The notes beneath the pieces are model-generated. The model did no database searches. It saw only the letters and a list, made by a program, of their open reading frames with translations, and was not told where the DNA came from. Made by a program: the position numbers and the translations under genes. Below, piece after piece: positions 45,376 to 53,897 of a DNA stretch of 64,000 nucleotides (position 1 is the first letter of the stretch; every line of letters starts with the position of its first letter). The stretch is from Veillonella sp. CHU740 (GTDB lineage Bacteria > Bacillota > Negativicutes > Veillonellales > Veillonellaceae). Location: assembly GCF_003992055.1 (NCBI RefSeq), contig NZ_RQVD01000009.1, positions 28,931-92,930 on the forward strand, read 5' to 3'.

Positions 45376-45418
45376 AAAAAACCCTTGCCTTCGTAGTGCT
45401 CACAGCAAGGGGGGATAA
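45376..45418 (-). terminator. Terminator/attenuator between the Crp/Fnr gene and narG
   Basis: On the minus strand CCCTTGC...GCAAGGG encloses TGTGAGCACTACGAAG, followed by TTTTTTTGTATTTT. It lies in the 72-base gap before narG. Either narG has a promoter hidden here or some transcription reads through from the regulator gene. Confidence 0.8.
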
Positions 45419-45424
45419 CCTTAA

Positions 45425-46126
45425 TCATTCGATATTGCTAATATTAGGATCGATAGTTTCTATATCTAAATCTAGCAAATCGATTAATGCATCAAAGTCA
45501 CAGATTACCAGATGGTGTTTATCATAGGCTACATAGCCTAACTTTCGTAACTCACTTAGCATGCGGTTTAAACCTTCCCGTGATGTGGCAGTAAATTCAG
45601 CTAACTCTTGGTTGCTTAATGCAATGTCGATATAAATACCGTCATCCCGCTTAATACCATAACTATTAGCTAAACGCAATAATGTAGAATAAAATGCACC
45701 TTTCTTACCGTATAATAATAAGTCTCTATACTTAGCTTGTTGTCGACGCATATGAAGCGTATAAATCTTCATCATCGCAATGGCTAAGGAATGATCCTTA
45801 GCAATGGCAGGTTCTAATACATCGTAACGTATACAATAGACTGAGCAATCTTCTCTTGCAATGGCATTAAATACATACGATCTCGTATTCGTCTCATACA
45901 AAGGAATTTCCCCAAGCACATTATTCTTACCTACTAATCGTAATGCAAAAATATGTCCTGTGGATTCAAATTTCTTAATACTGAGGCGCCCTCTCTGAAC
46001 GATATAAAAATGTTCTGCCTTATCGCCTTCGTGAAATAAAAATTCTCCTTTTTTCAGATGAATTACTTCACCTGGCAATGCTAGCAATTGATTGATTAAC
46101 TCCTGTTCCATACTGTCACCATACAT
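45425..46126 (-). CDS. Crp/Fnr-family transcription regulator
   Basis: A 233-residue regulator. The cyclic-nucleotide-binding-like barrel (KKGEFLFHEGDKAEHFYIVQRGRLSI) is followed by the dimer helix and a winged helix-turn-helix (SNQELAEFTATSREGLNRMLSELRKLGYV, ~170-200). The N-terminal cysteine cluster of E. coli FNR is missing, so oxygen sensing by an Fe-S cluster of that type is unlikely. It lies between narG and the divergent narK, with Crp-like palindromes in the gap, so it probably controls the nitrate genes and perhaps itself. Confidence 0.88.
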   Translation of the reverse strand: MYGDSMEQELINQLLALPGEVIHLKKGEFLFHEGDKAEHFYIVQRGRLSIKKFESTGHIFALRLVGKNNVLGEIPLYETNTRSYVFNAIAREDCSVYCIRYDVLEPAIAKDHSLAIAMMKIYTLHMRRQQAKYRDLLLYGKKGAFYSTLLRLANSYGIKRDDGIYIDIALSNQELAEFTATSREGLNRMLSELRKLGYVAYDKHHLVICDFDALIDLLDLDIETIDPNISNIE

Positions 46127-46243
46127 CTTTCAGTAACATCCCATACTTATGAAGTTGATATAAACTTAGCTATATCAATTTCTCAATTACATTTTAAATT
46201 TTGCGCTATGTTACTATTATAACTTATTAATAATTATATAAGT

Positions 46244-46259
46244 TGTGCTTTTTATCACA
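46244..46259. promoter_or_regulatory. Crp/Fnr-like palindrome 1
   Basis: TGTGCTTTTTATCACA has the Crp half-site spacing (TGTGN-N6-NCACA) with one mismatch to TGTGA-N6-TCACA. It lies in the divergent gap between the regulator gene and narK. Confidence 0.6.
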
Positions 46260-46291
46260 TTCACATTATATTATATCTTATATAATAAGTG

Positions 46292-46307
46292 TGTGATTTT
46301 AGGCACA
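46292..46307. promoter_or_regulatory. Crp/Fnr-like palindrome 2
   Basis: TGTGATTTTAGGCACA again follows the TGTGA-N6-TCACA layout with one mismatch, 48 bases from palindrome 1 start to start. That distance could matter for helical phasing. Confidence 0.6.
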
Positions 46308-46370
46308 TATTATAATGAAAGTATGGCATAAGTCAATATTTTTTTATACTAATTTGTGTCTTCGATTTAC

Positions 46371-46391
46371 TGTGATACAAAAAGTATCACA
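46371..46391. promoter_or_regulatory. Perfect inverted repeat upstream of narK
   Basis: TGTGATAC-AAAAA-GTATCACA is a perfect 8-bp inverted repeat with five-base spacing, ending 34 bases before the narK ATG. Half-sites resemble those of Crp but are further apart, so a second binding mode or another regulator is possible. Confidence 0.65.
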
Positions 46392-46425
46392 AGTTGTACG
46401 TTGAAAGGATTAAAGGAGTGTTCTC

Positions 46426-47763
46426 ATGTCAGAGATGAAAATGCCTCAAGTGGGTGCAAGTCGCAAAGAAATTATTGCGAACTGGCAACCAGAAAATCCC
46501 GAATTTTGGGAAAAGTTTGGCAAAAAGATTGCTAAACAAAACTTGGTAGTGTCTACCATTGCATTAACGTTATCATTTTGCGTATGGTATTTATGGTCAA
46601 CCATCGCAGCACAATTAAATGGAGCTGGATTCCATTTCACAACAGAACAGTTATTTACACTAGCTGCCTTCCCAGGTTTAGTAGGTGCTACGTTCCGTTT
46701 TATCTATACTTACATGCCAGCTTTAATTGGTGGTAGAAACTGGACTTTCATTTCTACAATTATTTTACTCGTGCCTGTAGTATGGTTAGGCTATGCTGTA
46801 CAAGATACAACCACATCCTATGAAACATTCATGATCTTAACAGCTTTGATCGGTTTAGCCGGCGGTAACTTCTCCTCCTCCATGGCTTACATCGGTAACT
46901 TCTTCCCTAAATCTGAAAAAGGTACCGCTCTTGGTATCAATGGTGGTATTGGTAACCTTGGGATCTCCGTTATCTATTTCTTAGCTCCATTCGCTATGGG
47001 TTCTGCTACATTAGGTAATATCTTCGGTGTCACACCAGCTATCGTTAAAGGCAATGCAGTATACTTAGCCAACGCGGCGTTTATGTGGATTGTGCCTTTA
47101 GTAATTATCTTAGCGTGCATGACTCGTTACATGGATAACTTGCCACTAGCAAAACCTAATCCTAAAGCGCTGGCTCAAATTTTTAGCAACAAACACACAT
47201 GGGCTATGACATTGTTATATACATGTTCCTTCGGTGCCTTCTCTGGATATGCAGCAGCACTTGGTCTACTTGTTAAAACAGAGTTCCCTGAAATTCCATT
47301 TGCTCACATCGCATTCGTGGGACCTTTAGTATCTGCCAGCCTTCGTCCAGTAGGTGGTTGGTTAGCTGACAAAATCAATAGCGGTACAAAAATTACTTTC
47401 ATCGGTTTGATTGGTTTATGTATCACTACTGTATTAATCGCTGTAGGCGTGGATATGCATCACTTCGACTTTTTCTTTGGAATGACTGTATTAATGTTCG
47501 TATCCTGCGGTTTCGTAACAGGATCTACATTCCGTATGATTCCTCACATCTTCACAGATGGATTACAATCTTCCTTAATTGCTGGTTTCGTAGCAGCTGT
47601 AGCGGCGTACGGTGCCTTCATTACACCAAAAATCTTTGGCTATGTATACACAACATTTGGAAGTATCCACCCAGCATTTGCAGTATTACTTGCGTTCAAC
47701 ATCGTAACAGTATTTGTATGTTACTGGTTCTATGTTCGTAAAGCAGCTAACATGAATGTATAA
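46426..47763 (+). CDS. narK: Nitrate/nitrite transporter (NarK, major facilitator superfamily)
   Basis: A 445-residue polytopic protein with about 12 membrane helices. Both nitrate signatures are present: GLAGGNFSSSMAYIGNFFPKSEKGTALGINGGIGNLG in TM5 and the equivalent near SFGAFSGYAAALGLLVKTEFPE. The conserved arginines at ATFRF and GSTFRM fit nitrate binding. It probably imports nitrate or exchanges it for nitrite for NarGHI. The gene is divergent from the regulator and ends at a strong hairpin. Confidence 0.93.
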   Translation: MSEMKMPQVGASRKEIIANWQPENPEFWEKFGKKIAKQNLVVSTIALTLSFCVWYLWSTIAAQLNGAGFHFTTEQLFTLAAFPGLVGATFRFIYTYMPALIGGRNWTFISTIILLVPVVWLGYAVQDTTTSYETFMILTALIGLAGGNFSSSMAYIGNFFPKSEKGTALGINGGIGNLGISVIYFLAPFAMGSATLGNIFGVTPAIVKGNAVYLANAAFMWIVPLVIILACMTRYMDNLPLAKPNPKALAQIFSNKHTWAMTLLYTCSFGAFSGYAAALGLLVKTEFPEIPFAHIAFVGPLVSASLRPVGGWLADKINSGTKITFIGLIGLCITTVLIAVGVDMHHFDFFFGMTVLMFVSCGFVTGSTFRMIPHIFTDGLQSSLIAGFVAAVAAYGAFITPKIFGYVYTTFGSIHPAFAVLLAFNIVTVFVCYWFYVRKAANMNV

Positions 47764-47773
47764 TTGAATCTTA

Positions 47774-47808
47774 TAAAAAAAAGAGCAGCCTAGGCTGCTC
47801 TTTTTCAT
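47774..47808. terminator. Bidirectional terminator between narK and jag
   Basis: AAAAGAGCAGCC-TAGGCTGCTCTTTTT: a 10-bp stem with A-run and T-run on opposite sides. It serves both narK (plus) and jag (minus). Confidence 0.93.
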
Positions 47809-47826
47809 TTAGATAGTAATTACAAT

Positions 47827-48600
47827 TTATCGTTTGTAATAAATTACAATATGACGATATGGTTCTTGTCCTTCGCTATCTGTTTTGATATTTTTTTCAT
47901 TTTGCAAAGCCAAGTGAATGATTTTGCGTTCAAAAGCATTCATAGGTTCTAAGGCAATTTTTTGACGAGTACGTCGTACTTTAGCACCTAAGCGATGTGC
48001 CAATTGAATCAACGTTTCTTCACGACGGGAACGATAGTTTTCTACGTCCACAACAATTTGGCAACGACGGCGAACTTCTTTATTAGCCACAAGATTTGTT
48101 AAGTATTGAATAGCATCTAAAGTTTGACCATGTTTACCAATCAAAATACCCAACTCATCTCCATGAATTTGGAATGTAATTTTATCCTTTGTAGTAAATT
48201 TTTCAATTTGTACGGATAAACCCATTTTGCCAAACATGCCTAATAAGAATTCTTTTCCTGTATCAGCAATAAAATCTTGTTCTGCTTTTGTAATACCATC
48301 TTCTACTACTGTAGGAATTGGTTCTTTGATCGATGTAGATTCTTCTTGCACAGTTAGTGTTGTAGATTGTTCTTCCATAACAGTATTTGTTACTTGATCT
48401 AAAACAGTTGCTTCTTTTCTAGTTACTTCCTCAAAATATACGCGAACAAGTGCATTTTTCTTACCAAATCCTAGAAAGCCATTAGATGGTTCTGTTAATA
48501 CTTTCACAGAGGTAACGACACGACCTTGTGCCTCAATTTGCGCGGTTGCTTGCGCGGTTGCTTCTTCAATCGTTTTTGCTGACACTTCAATATAATCCAT
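47827..48600 (-). CDS. jag: Jag/KhpB RNA-binding protein
   Basis: A 257-residue protein with three parts: the Jag-N domain (MDYIEVSAKTIEEATAQATAQ to about 55), an acidic Thr/Glu-rich linker (~75-120), and a KH domain with the GKHGQTLDAIQYL motif plus a C-terminal R3H domain (NYRSRREETLIQLAHRLG; LEPMNAFERKIIHLAL). With KhpA it acts as an RNA chaperone in Firmicutes. I place the start at 48600, where GGAGG lies eight bases upstream. It follows yidC by ten bases. Confidence 0.93.
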   Translation of the reverse strand: MDYIEVSAKTIEEATAQATAQIEAQGRVVTSVKVLTEPSNGFLGFGKKNALVRVYFEEVTRKEATVLDQVTNTVMEEQSTTLTVQEESTSIKEPIPTVVEDGITKAEQDFIADTGKEFLLGMFGKMGLSVQIEKFTTKDKITFQIHGDELGILIGKHGQTLDAIQYLTNLVANKEVRRRCQIVVDVENYRSRREETLIQLAHRLGAKVRRTRQKIALEPMNAFERKIIHLALQNEKNIKTDSEGQEPYRHIVIYYKR

Positions 48601-48610
48601 GCCTAGCCTC

Positions 48611-49246
48611 CTATTTGTCATTACGATAAATTAACGTTTGTTGTACCATTTGGAATACATTTGAAACTACCCAATACATAACCAAACCACTAGCAAAATT
48701 TAAACTGATATAGCCGATGAATAAAGGCATAAATAGGCTCATAATTTTTGCTTGTTGATTGCTAGCACCAGATGTTTGTTTACTCATCACATAAGTAGAC
48801 AATGCAGATAATACTGGCAATACATAGATTGGATCTGGATCACTCAAATTTGGTAACCATAAGAATTGTGCATATTCAGGAGCATAGTTATATCCTTGTA
48901 ATGCATAGAAAATAGCAATCAAAAACGGCATTTGTACTAATAATGGTAAACATCCAGCTAATGGATTAATTCCCATTTCTTTATACAATTTCATCGTTTC
49001 TTCTTGTATTTTTTGTGGATTATCCTTATATCGTTCTTGTAAGGCTTTCATTTTTGGTTGTAATTCAGCCATACCTTTCATTGACTTAACTTGCTTATGA
49101 GTCAATGGTGCTAATATAAGTTTAATAACTATCGTTAGCAAAATAATTGCAATACCATAGCTTGGGAAGCCTATCGCTTTTGTCGCTAAAAACGAATAAT
49201 CTAAAAGGCTTCTCATAAAATCAACTAAATATTGGAAAATTTCCAT
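48611..49246 (-). CDS. yidC: Membrane-protein insertase YidC (short Oxa1 type)
   Basis: A 211-residue insertase without the large periplasmic domain of proteobacterial YidC, as in Firmicutes. TILLTIVIKLILAPLTHKQVKSMKGM carries the conserved hydrophilic-groove arginine region equivalent; NPLAGCLPLLVQMPFLIAIFYAL and ANGLVMYWV-like SGLVMYWVVSNVFQMVQQ follow. There is no lipobox. The ATG at 49246 follows AAAAGGAG; the longer frame upstream lacks a site. It lies between yidD and jag. Confidence 0.93.
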   Translation of the reverse strand: MEIFQYLVDFMRSLLDYSFLATKAIGFPSYGIAIILLTIVIKLILAPLTHKQVKSMKGMAELQPKMKALQERYKDNPQKIQEETMKLYKEMGINPLAGCLPLLVQMPFLIAIFYALQGYNYAPEYAQFLWLPNLSDPDPIYVLPVLSALSTYVMSKQTSGASNQQAKIMSLFMPLFIGYISLNFASGLVMYWVVSNVFQMVQQTLIYRNDK

Positions 49247-49357
49247 GTCTACTCCTTTTCTTGTTCTTGTAGTATGAACATTCATGTACCCATATACGTT
49301 ATGGTATGGTCTATATTTCATCCATACGGGTACTCAGGTATTTCCAAAACTGTGCCA

Positions 49358-49585
49358 TTATGGTAATGGATCATGTCCCCCTTTATGAAAGGGATGACAT
49401 TTTAAAATCCGCTTAATACCTAAATAGCTACCTTTTAAAGGTCCATACCGCTCCAGAGCTTGTAGCATATACATAGAACAGGTGGGATAAAAACGACAAG
49501 TACTTGGCTTTAAAGGGGATAGAACCGATCGATAAAACTTCACTAAACCTATTAATATAACATTAATAATTTTACTTAGTCCCAT
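49358..49585 (-). CDS. yidD: Membrane-protein insertion efficiency factor YidD
   Basis: A 75-residue protein with the YidD pattern: [34 protein letters not shown], then [20 protein letters not shown]. It has an amphipathic N-terminal helix and conserved cysteines. It assists insertion of membrane proteins alongside YidC. The start codon lies inside rnpA (14-base overlap). Confidence 0.95.
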   Translation of the reverse strand: MGLSKIINVILIGLVKFYRSVLSPLKPSTCRFYPTCSMYMLQALERYGPLKGSYLGIKRILKCHPFHKGGHDPLP

Positions 49586-49937
49586 AGTTTCTATCCTTTA
49601 GTAGTTTACATTTCTTAAAGATTCTCATCATTTCTCGTTCTGCTTGATCATAGGTGGCATTTGCTAAAAAACCACGACCTACTACAACAATATGATGCCC
49701 TTCTCGAAATTCATGCTGATGCAAACGATAGACTTCTTTCATTAAACGTCTAGCTCGATTACGTTGTACCGCACCGCCTACTTTTTTTCCTGTCACAAAG
49801 CCAATTTTACTTGGTTGCTTTGCTACAGGCATATGATAGACTACGCACAGGCGTCCTACCTCATAGCGACCATGCTTGTACACTAATTGATATTCATTGT
49901 TTTTCCGAATTCTTCTATCTTTTGTTAAACTATTCAT
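49572..49937 (-). CDS. rnpA: Ribonuclease P protein component
   Basis: A 121-residue basic protein. The RNR-type signature [20 protein letters not shown] (residues ~55-75) is clear, with [22 protein letters not shown] before it and [22 protein letters not shown] after. It binds the RNase P RNA and helps mature tRNA 5' ends. It is in the rpmH-rnpA-yidD run. Confidence 0.96.
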   Translation of the reverse strand: MNSLTKDRRIRKNNEYQLVYKHGRYEVGRLCVVYHMPVAKQPSKIGFVTGKKVGGAVQRNRARRLMKEVYRLHQHEFREGHHIVVVGRGFLANATYDQAEREMMRIFKKCKLLKDRNYGTK

Positions 49938-49965
49938 AGATATCCTTTAACACCGTACATACAGA

Positions 49966-49991
49966 AAAACTTGGCTAAATCGCCAAGTTCT
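49966..49991 (-). terminator. Attenuator hairpin between rpmH and rnpA
   Basis: On the minus strand AACTTGGC-GATTTA-GCCAAGTT followed by TTTC: a perfect 8-bp stem. It should lower rnpA output relative to the abundant L34 message. Confidence 0.8.
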
Positions 49992-50007
49992 CTTGCTGTA
50001 TATTTGA

Positions 50008-50142
50008 TTATGCAGATAAGCGTTTTCTGCCTTTAGCGCGTCGACGTTTTAATACTAGACGGCCACCGATGGTTTTCATACGTTCACGGAAACCATGAGT
50101 ACGTTTTCTCCAAAGTGTATTTGGTTGGTAAGTACGTTTCAT
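50008..50142 (-). CDS. rpmH: 50S ribosomal protein L34
   Basis: A 44-residue basic protein, too short for usual ORF cut-offs. It opens [19 protein letters not shown], then [23 protein letters not shown], matching L34 throughout. AGGAGG precedes the ATG. It is the first gene leftward from the origin and probably heads the rpmH-rnpA-yidD-yidC-jag transcript. Confidence 0.97.
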   Translation of the reverse strand: MKRTYQPNTLWRKRTHGFRERMKTIGGRLVLKRRRAKGRKRLSA

Positions 50143-50619
50143 TACAACAACACCTCCTCATGATAGGTTTATTTTTTCGTATACCATAACATAGTAATTA
50201 TATGTATAAACCCTGATTCTGTCAATAAAAACCTTGTTTATTCCTATATATAAATTACATAAATACAAAATAGTATCACATCCATCTATACATCTTCTAA
50301 CGAAGGCAGTTTTGCGTAGTAGTCTTATGGTATTTTTACATATAAATTAGTCTTCCATTTCTCTATACAAAATAGCCATAGACTACATAGCAAAGCAAGT
50401 AAGTTTTTGGTATAATAAAACTATATTATCACAGAGATTTATAAACAAGTTTTCCACATTTTTCACATCTTATCCACTTACTTATTCACATCTATGTGGA
50501 TAATCATAACAAAGACTATCATCTTGTTTATGAACTCTTTTTCTTTGTCTTTTTTTTAGTTATCCACAATTATATCCATGTGGATACATATATTTTATAC
50601 ACATATAGAAAGGTCAAAT
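50143..50619. other. rpmH-dnaA intergenic region, left part of the probable oriC
   Basis: A 477-base AT-rich divergent gap. The right 150 bases hold DnaA boxes: TTATCCACT (50470), TGTGGATAA (50495), TTATCCACA (50560) and TGTGGATAC (50579); the second and third are perfect. A degenerate palindromic repeat occupies about 50312-50402. Genes diverge from here on both sides, which supports origin placement. The promoter of rpmH lies at the left edge and that of dnaA at the right. Confidence 0.75.
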
Positions 50620-52278
50620 ATGAGTGACTTAGATATCTACTCCCTTTGGGATCAAGTAATGCAAAAAACAAAAACAAAAATGCCACCACAAATGTGGGAC
50701 TCCCTTGTAGTTAACTCCTTGATGCCTTATTCTATGACATCTACAGTATTAACCTTATTTGTTATGGAACCTAGTAAGTTAAAATATATTCAATCACCTT
50801 TAGTGCATACTCCCATCTTAGAAGCTACTAAAAATTTACTTCCTAGTATACAAACTATTGAATATCTGACTGACTTACCAAACCCAACAGATACCACATA
50901 TAATGATGTTTCCAATTCACCAGAATCTATGGGTTATCCATCAACTGATACATCTTCAATACCATCCATCGATATGCCATCCTTTGACTATGGAGATACT
51001 ACAGAAACTACTATTGCTCCACCTTGGGATATAGCAGATCACCAAGGATTACCAGATGGGGCTAGCCTTCCTAATTATGATTCACCGGTTGTTATTCAGC
51101 GAACAACTCCTAGAGGACATGATATTCAAAAACCAGTTCCTACTGATTTATTTGAAACAAAAGATCCTATCTCTGTAACGCCAACAGTTCATGAACAAAG
51201 ACAATTCCCAAATACATCAAAATCACATTTAAATCGTGCTTTTACCTTTGATAATTATATTGAATCAAATTCCAATCGATTTGCTTTTAGCGCTGCTAAA
51301 GCTGTAGCAGAAAAACCTGGTATTCGTTATAATCCACTTTATATTCATGGACAGTCTGGTCTTGGTAAAACACATCTGATGCATGCTATTGGCAATGAAA
51401 TTTTAAAAAATAATCCCTCTGCCAAAATTATGTCCATTACTAGTGAAGATTTTATGAATAGTTTCATTGAATCGTTGCGGACAAAAACACCAGATCAATT
51501 CCGTCGTAATTTCCGTGATATCGATGTACTCATCATCGACGATGTACAATTCTTAGAAGAAAAAAATAAAAAAACAACACAGGAAGAATTTTTTAATACG
51601 TTCAACCATTTATTAAGTCACAATAAGGCAGTAATCCTATCTAGTGATAAACCACCAAAAGATTACAAAGAAATGGAAGAACGGTTAATCACTCGATTTA
51701 ACAGTGGATTTACCGTTGAAATTGAAGCTCCTAATCCAGAGATGATCGAAGCTATCATTCACGAAGAAATTCATCACCGTCGTAGTGAATATCCAACTTT
51801 ATATGTACCAAAAGAAGTGATTCATCTATTCGCTCAATATTTTAATAAACGAAATATTCGTGAATTGAAAGGTGCCTTTGAAACGTTGATTACGCAAGCG
51901 GCTATTGCTAATCGACTAGAAACAATCGATGTGGAGTTCACTAATAAAGCAATTAAAGACTTTATTATTCACACAGAACAAATTGTATTGTCTATCAAGT
52001 ATATACAAGAGTTTATTGCCAATTACTTTAAAATTAAACTAGAACATTTAGTGAGTCAAAAGCGCAATAAACAATATGCCCATCCACGTCAAATTGCCAT
52101 GTACTTAGCTCGTGAATTAATTAATGAAAGTTACCCCCAAATCTCATTTGCCTTTGGAAAAAAAGATCATACTACAGCCTTACATGCGTATGAAAAAATT
52201 TCTAGAGAAATTGAAAAGGATCCAGACTTACGACTTACAATTGAGCGAATTCGACAAGAATTAGAACAAGCAAAATAA
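50620..52278 (+). CDS. dnaA: Chromosomal replication initiator DnaA
   Basis: A 552-residue DnaA. Domain I (1-~85, LDIYSLWDQVMQKTK...) is followed by an unusually long domain II (~86-210, rich in Pro, Thr, Ser and Asp). The AAA+ domain III has Walker A GQSGLGKTHLMHAIG and Walker B DVLIIDDVQFLEEK. Domain IV holds the box-binding helix-turn-helix with FGKKDHTTALHAYEKI. The ATG at 50620 follows AAAGGT; the frame extending upstream is not supported. Usual DnaA length is about 450 residues, so the extra length lies in domain II. Confidence 0.97.
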   Translation: MSDLDIYSLWDQVMQKTKTKMPPQMWDSLVVNSLMPYSMTSTVLTLFVMEPSKLKYIQSPLVHTPILEATKNLLPSIQTIEYLTDLPNPTDTTYNDVSNSPESMGYPSTDTSSIPSIDMPSFDYGDTTETTIAPPWDIADHQGLPDGASLPNYDSPVVIQRTTPRGHDIQKPVPTDLFETKDPISVTPTVHEQRQFPNTSKSHLNRAFTFDNYIESNSNRFAFSAAKAVAEKPGIRYNPLYIHGQSGLGKTHLMHAIGNEILKNNPSAKIMSITSEDFMNSFIESLRTKTPDQFRRNFRDIDVLIIDDVQFLEEKNKKTTQEEFFNTFNHLLSHNKAVILSSDKPPKDYKEMEERLITRFNSGFTVEIEAPNPEMIEAIIHEEIHHRRSEYPTLYVPKEVIHLFAQYFNKRNIRELKGAFETLITQAAIANRLETIDVEFTNKAIKDFIIHTEQIVLSIKYIQEFIANYFKIKLEHLVSQKRNKQYAHPRQIAMYLARELINESYPQISFAFGKKDHTTALHAYEKISREIEKDPDLRLTIERIRQELEQAK

Positions 52279-52287
52279 TACTTAAAT

Positions 52288-52455
52288 TGTGGATAAGTAT
52301 GTGTTTAACCTGTGTATAATTTGTGTGTACCCTGTTAGTAAATTTCCAGTTACACACATGCTAACTTACACACTGTTAGTATGTGGATAGACAAAAAAAT
52401 TCATTCCCAGATTTATAAACATGTGAAAAACCTTGCGTGTAAACGACTATATACA
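52288..52455. repeat. DnaA-box cluster in the dnaA-dnaN spacer, right part of the probable oriC
   Basis: The 267-base spacer contains TGTGGATAA (52288, perfect), TGTGTATAA (52311), TGTGTGTAC (about 52323), TTACACACA and TTACACACT (reverse forms near 52350-52375), TGTGGATAG (52382) and TATCCACTTATACAC near 52458. The first ~42 bases are similar to the array unit at 18702. Boxes in both spacers flanking dnaA suggest a bipartite origin like that of Bacillus. Confidence 0.75.
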
Positions 52456-52545
52456 CCTATCCACTTATACACGGCCCCTACTACTACGGCTACTACTTAT
52501 ACAAAACAACTTTAACATAGAATTATTAGTCATGAGGAGTTAAAT

Positions 52546-53661
52546 ATGAAACTTCAATTTAATAAAAATGAATTAGTCAAAGCGATTTCATTATTTCAAC
52601 GTGTTGCATCTAATAAAACAAGTTCCAACTTGCCAGGATCGATTTATATTTCTACAAAAGATACATATGTAGAATTACAAGCTAATGATTTCGAAATTGG
52701 TATGCGCTCCCAAGTAGATGCTACGATTATTGAACCAGGTACCATTGTAGTAGGTTCTAAATACTTTCAAGAAATTCTAAAAAAATTACCAGGTGAACAA
52801 GTCGAATTATATAAACCAGACAATTCGAATCAATTACAAATAAAATCAGATCATTCTGAGTTTAAATTAGTTACTATGCAAGTAGAAGATTTCTCATTAG
52901 TAGAACAAATTCAAGATGACAATAGTATTCTTATTGATGGTGAACAATTAAAGCAATTAATTGATTTAACAGTTTATGCTACTTCTACAGATACAGATCG
53001 TCCTATTTTTTGTGGTACTTTAGTGGAAGCTGAAGGTAATGAGCTTACTATGGTAGGTACTGATACGCACAGAATGGCAGTGAAAAAGGTAACCTTAGAT
53101 ACACCTACCACAACACCGATGCGTATTGTCATTCCTAAACGTACAGTGGAAGAAGTATCTCGTGTATTACCTTCTGACCAACCTTTGATGGTGAAATTAG
53201 TTTGGAATCGAAATCAAATTGCTATTATGTTTGATACGGTATATATTATATCTCGCTTAATTGAAGGTACTTACCCAGATTATAAACGAGTTATTCCAGC
53301 AAAATTTGATGCTAGTGCCATTTTAAATCGTCGAGAATTCGGTAGTTCTCTAGATCGTGTATATTTTATGGCGAAAGATATGAGCTATTCTGCTATTCGA
53401 TATGATTGGGAAGAAAATCAAGTAACATTGAGTTCTCAAAGTGCAGATATCGGTATGGTAAAAGATATTGTAGTATGTTCCTTTGAAGGAAATCCTTTTA
53501 CAATTAATTTTAATGGTAAATATATTGATGAATTATTAAAGCATAGTACTGGTGAACGAATCCACATGTATTTACAAGAGCAAGGTGCTATGGTGATTCG
53601 TCAAGATAATAATGACAATTATACGTATGTAGTAACACCAGTACATACACATCAATCATAA
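52546..53661 (+). CDS. dnaN: DNA polymerase III beta (sliding clamp)
   Basis: A 371-residue clamp subunit with three repeated domains. MKLQFNKNELVKAISLFQRVASNK opens domain 1, GTDTHRMAVKKV marks domain 2, and the C-terminus ends DNYTYVVTPVHTHQS, near the family's usual M-P-[MV]-R-type end but lacking the exact MPMR. It encircles DNA and holds the polymerase. It follows dnaA across the DnaA-box spacer and starts the dnaN-yaaA-recF-gyrB run. RBS is GAGG. Confidence 0.96.
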   Translation: MKLQFNKNELVKAISLFQRVASNKTSSNLPGSIYISTKDTYVELQANDFEIGMRSQVDATIIEPGTIVVGSKYFQEILKKLPGEQVELYKPDNSNQLQIKSDHSEFKLVTMQVEDFSLVEQIQDDNSILIDGEQLKQLIDLTVYATSTDTDRPIFCGTLVEAEGNELTMVGTDTHRMAVKKVTLDTPTTTPMRIVIPKRTVEEVSRVLPSDQPLMVKLVWNRNQIAIMFDTVYIISRLIEGTYPDYKRVIPAKFDASAILNRREFGSSLDRVYFMAKDMSYSAIRYDWEENQVTLSSQSADIGMVKDIVVCSFEGNPFTINFNGKYIDELLKHSTGERIHMYLQEQGAMVIRQDNNDNYTYVVTPVHTHQS

Positions 53662-53670
53662 GGAGATACT

Positions 53671-53895
53671 ATGAATACGGAAACAATTTCTATTCACACA
53701 GACTATATTCAATTAGATCAATTATTAAAATATGCCAATATTTTAGCAACAGGTGGTCAAATTAAAGAATTATTAGCAGAAGAATTAATTACGTTAAATG
53801 GTACTATAGTCACAGAAAAGCGAAAAAAAATCTATCCTAATGATGTGGTTTCCATTGGAGATGAAATATCTATCACTGTAGTGAAGGAGGCGTAA
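53671..53895 (+). CDS. yaaA: YaaA/RlbA-type S4-domain RNA-binding protein
   Basis: A 74-residue single S4 domain: DYIQLDQLLKYANILATGGQIKELLAEELITLNGTIVTEKRKKIYPNDVV. This short S4 protein is always found between dnaN and recF in Firmicutes, and in Bacillus it is linked to 50S ribosome assembly. It starts nine bases after dnaN and ends two bases before recF, so it is in the same operon. Confidence 0.94.
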   Translation: MNTETISIHTDYIQLDQLLKYANILATGGQIKELLAEELITLNGTIVTEKRKKIYPNDVVSIGDEISITVVKEA

Positions 53896-53897
53896 TT

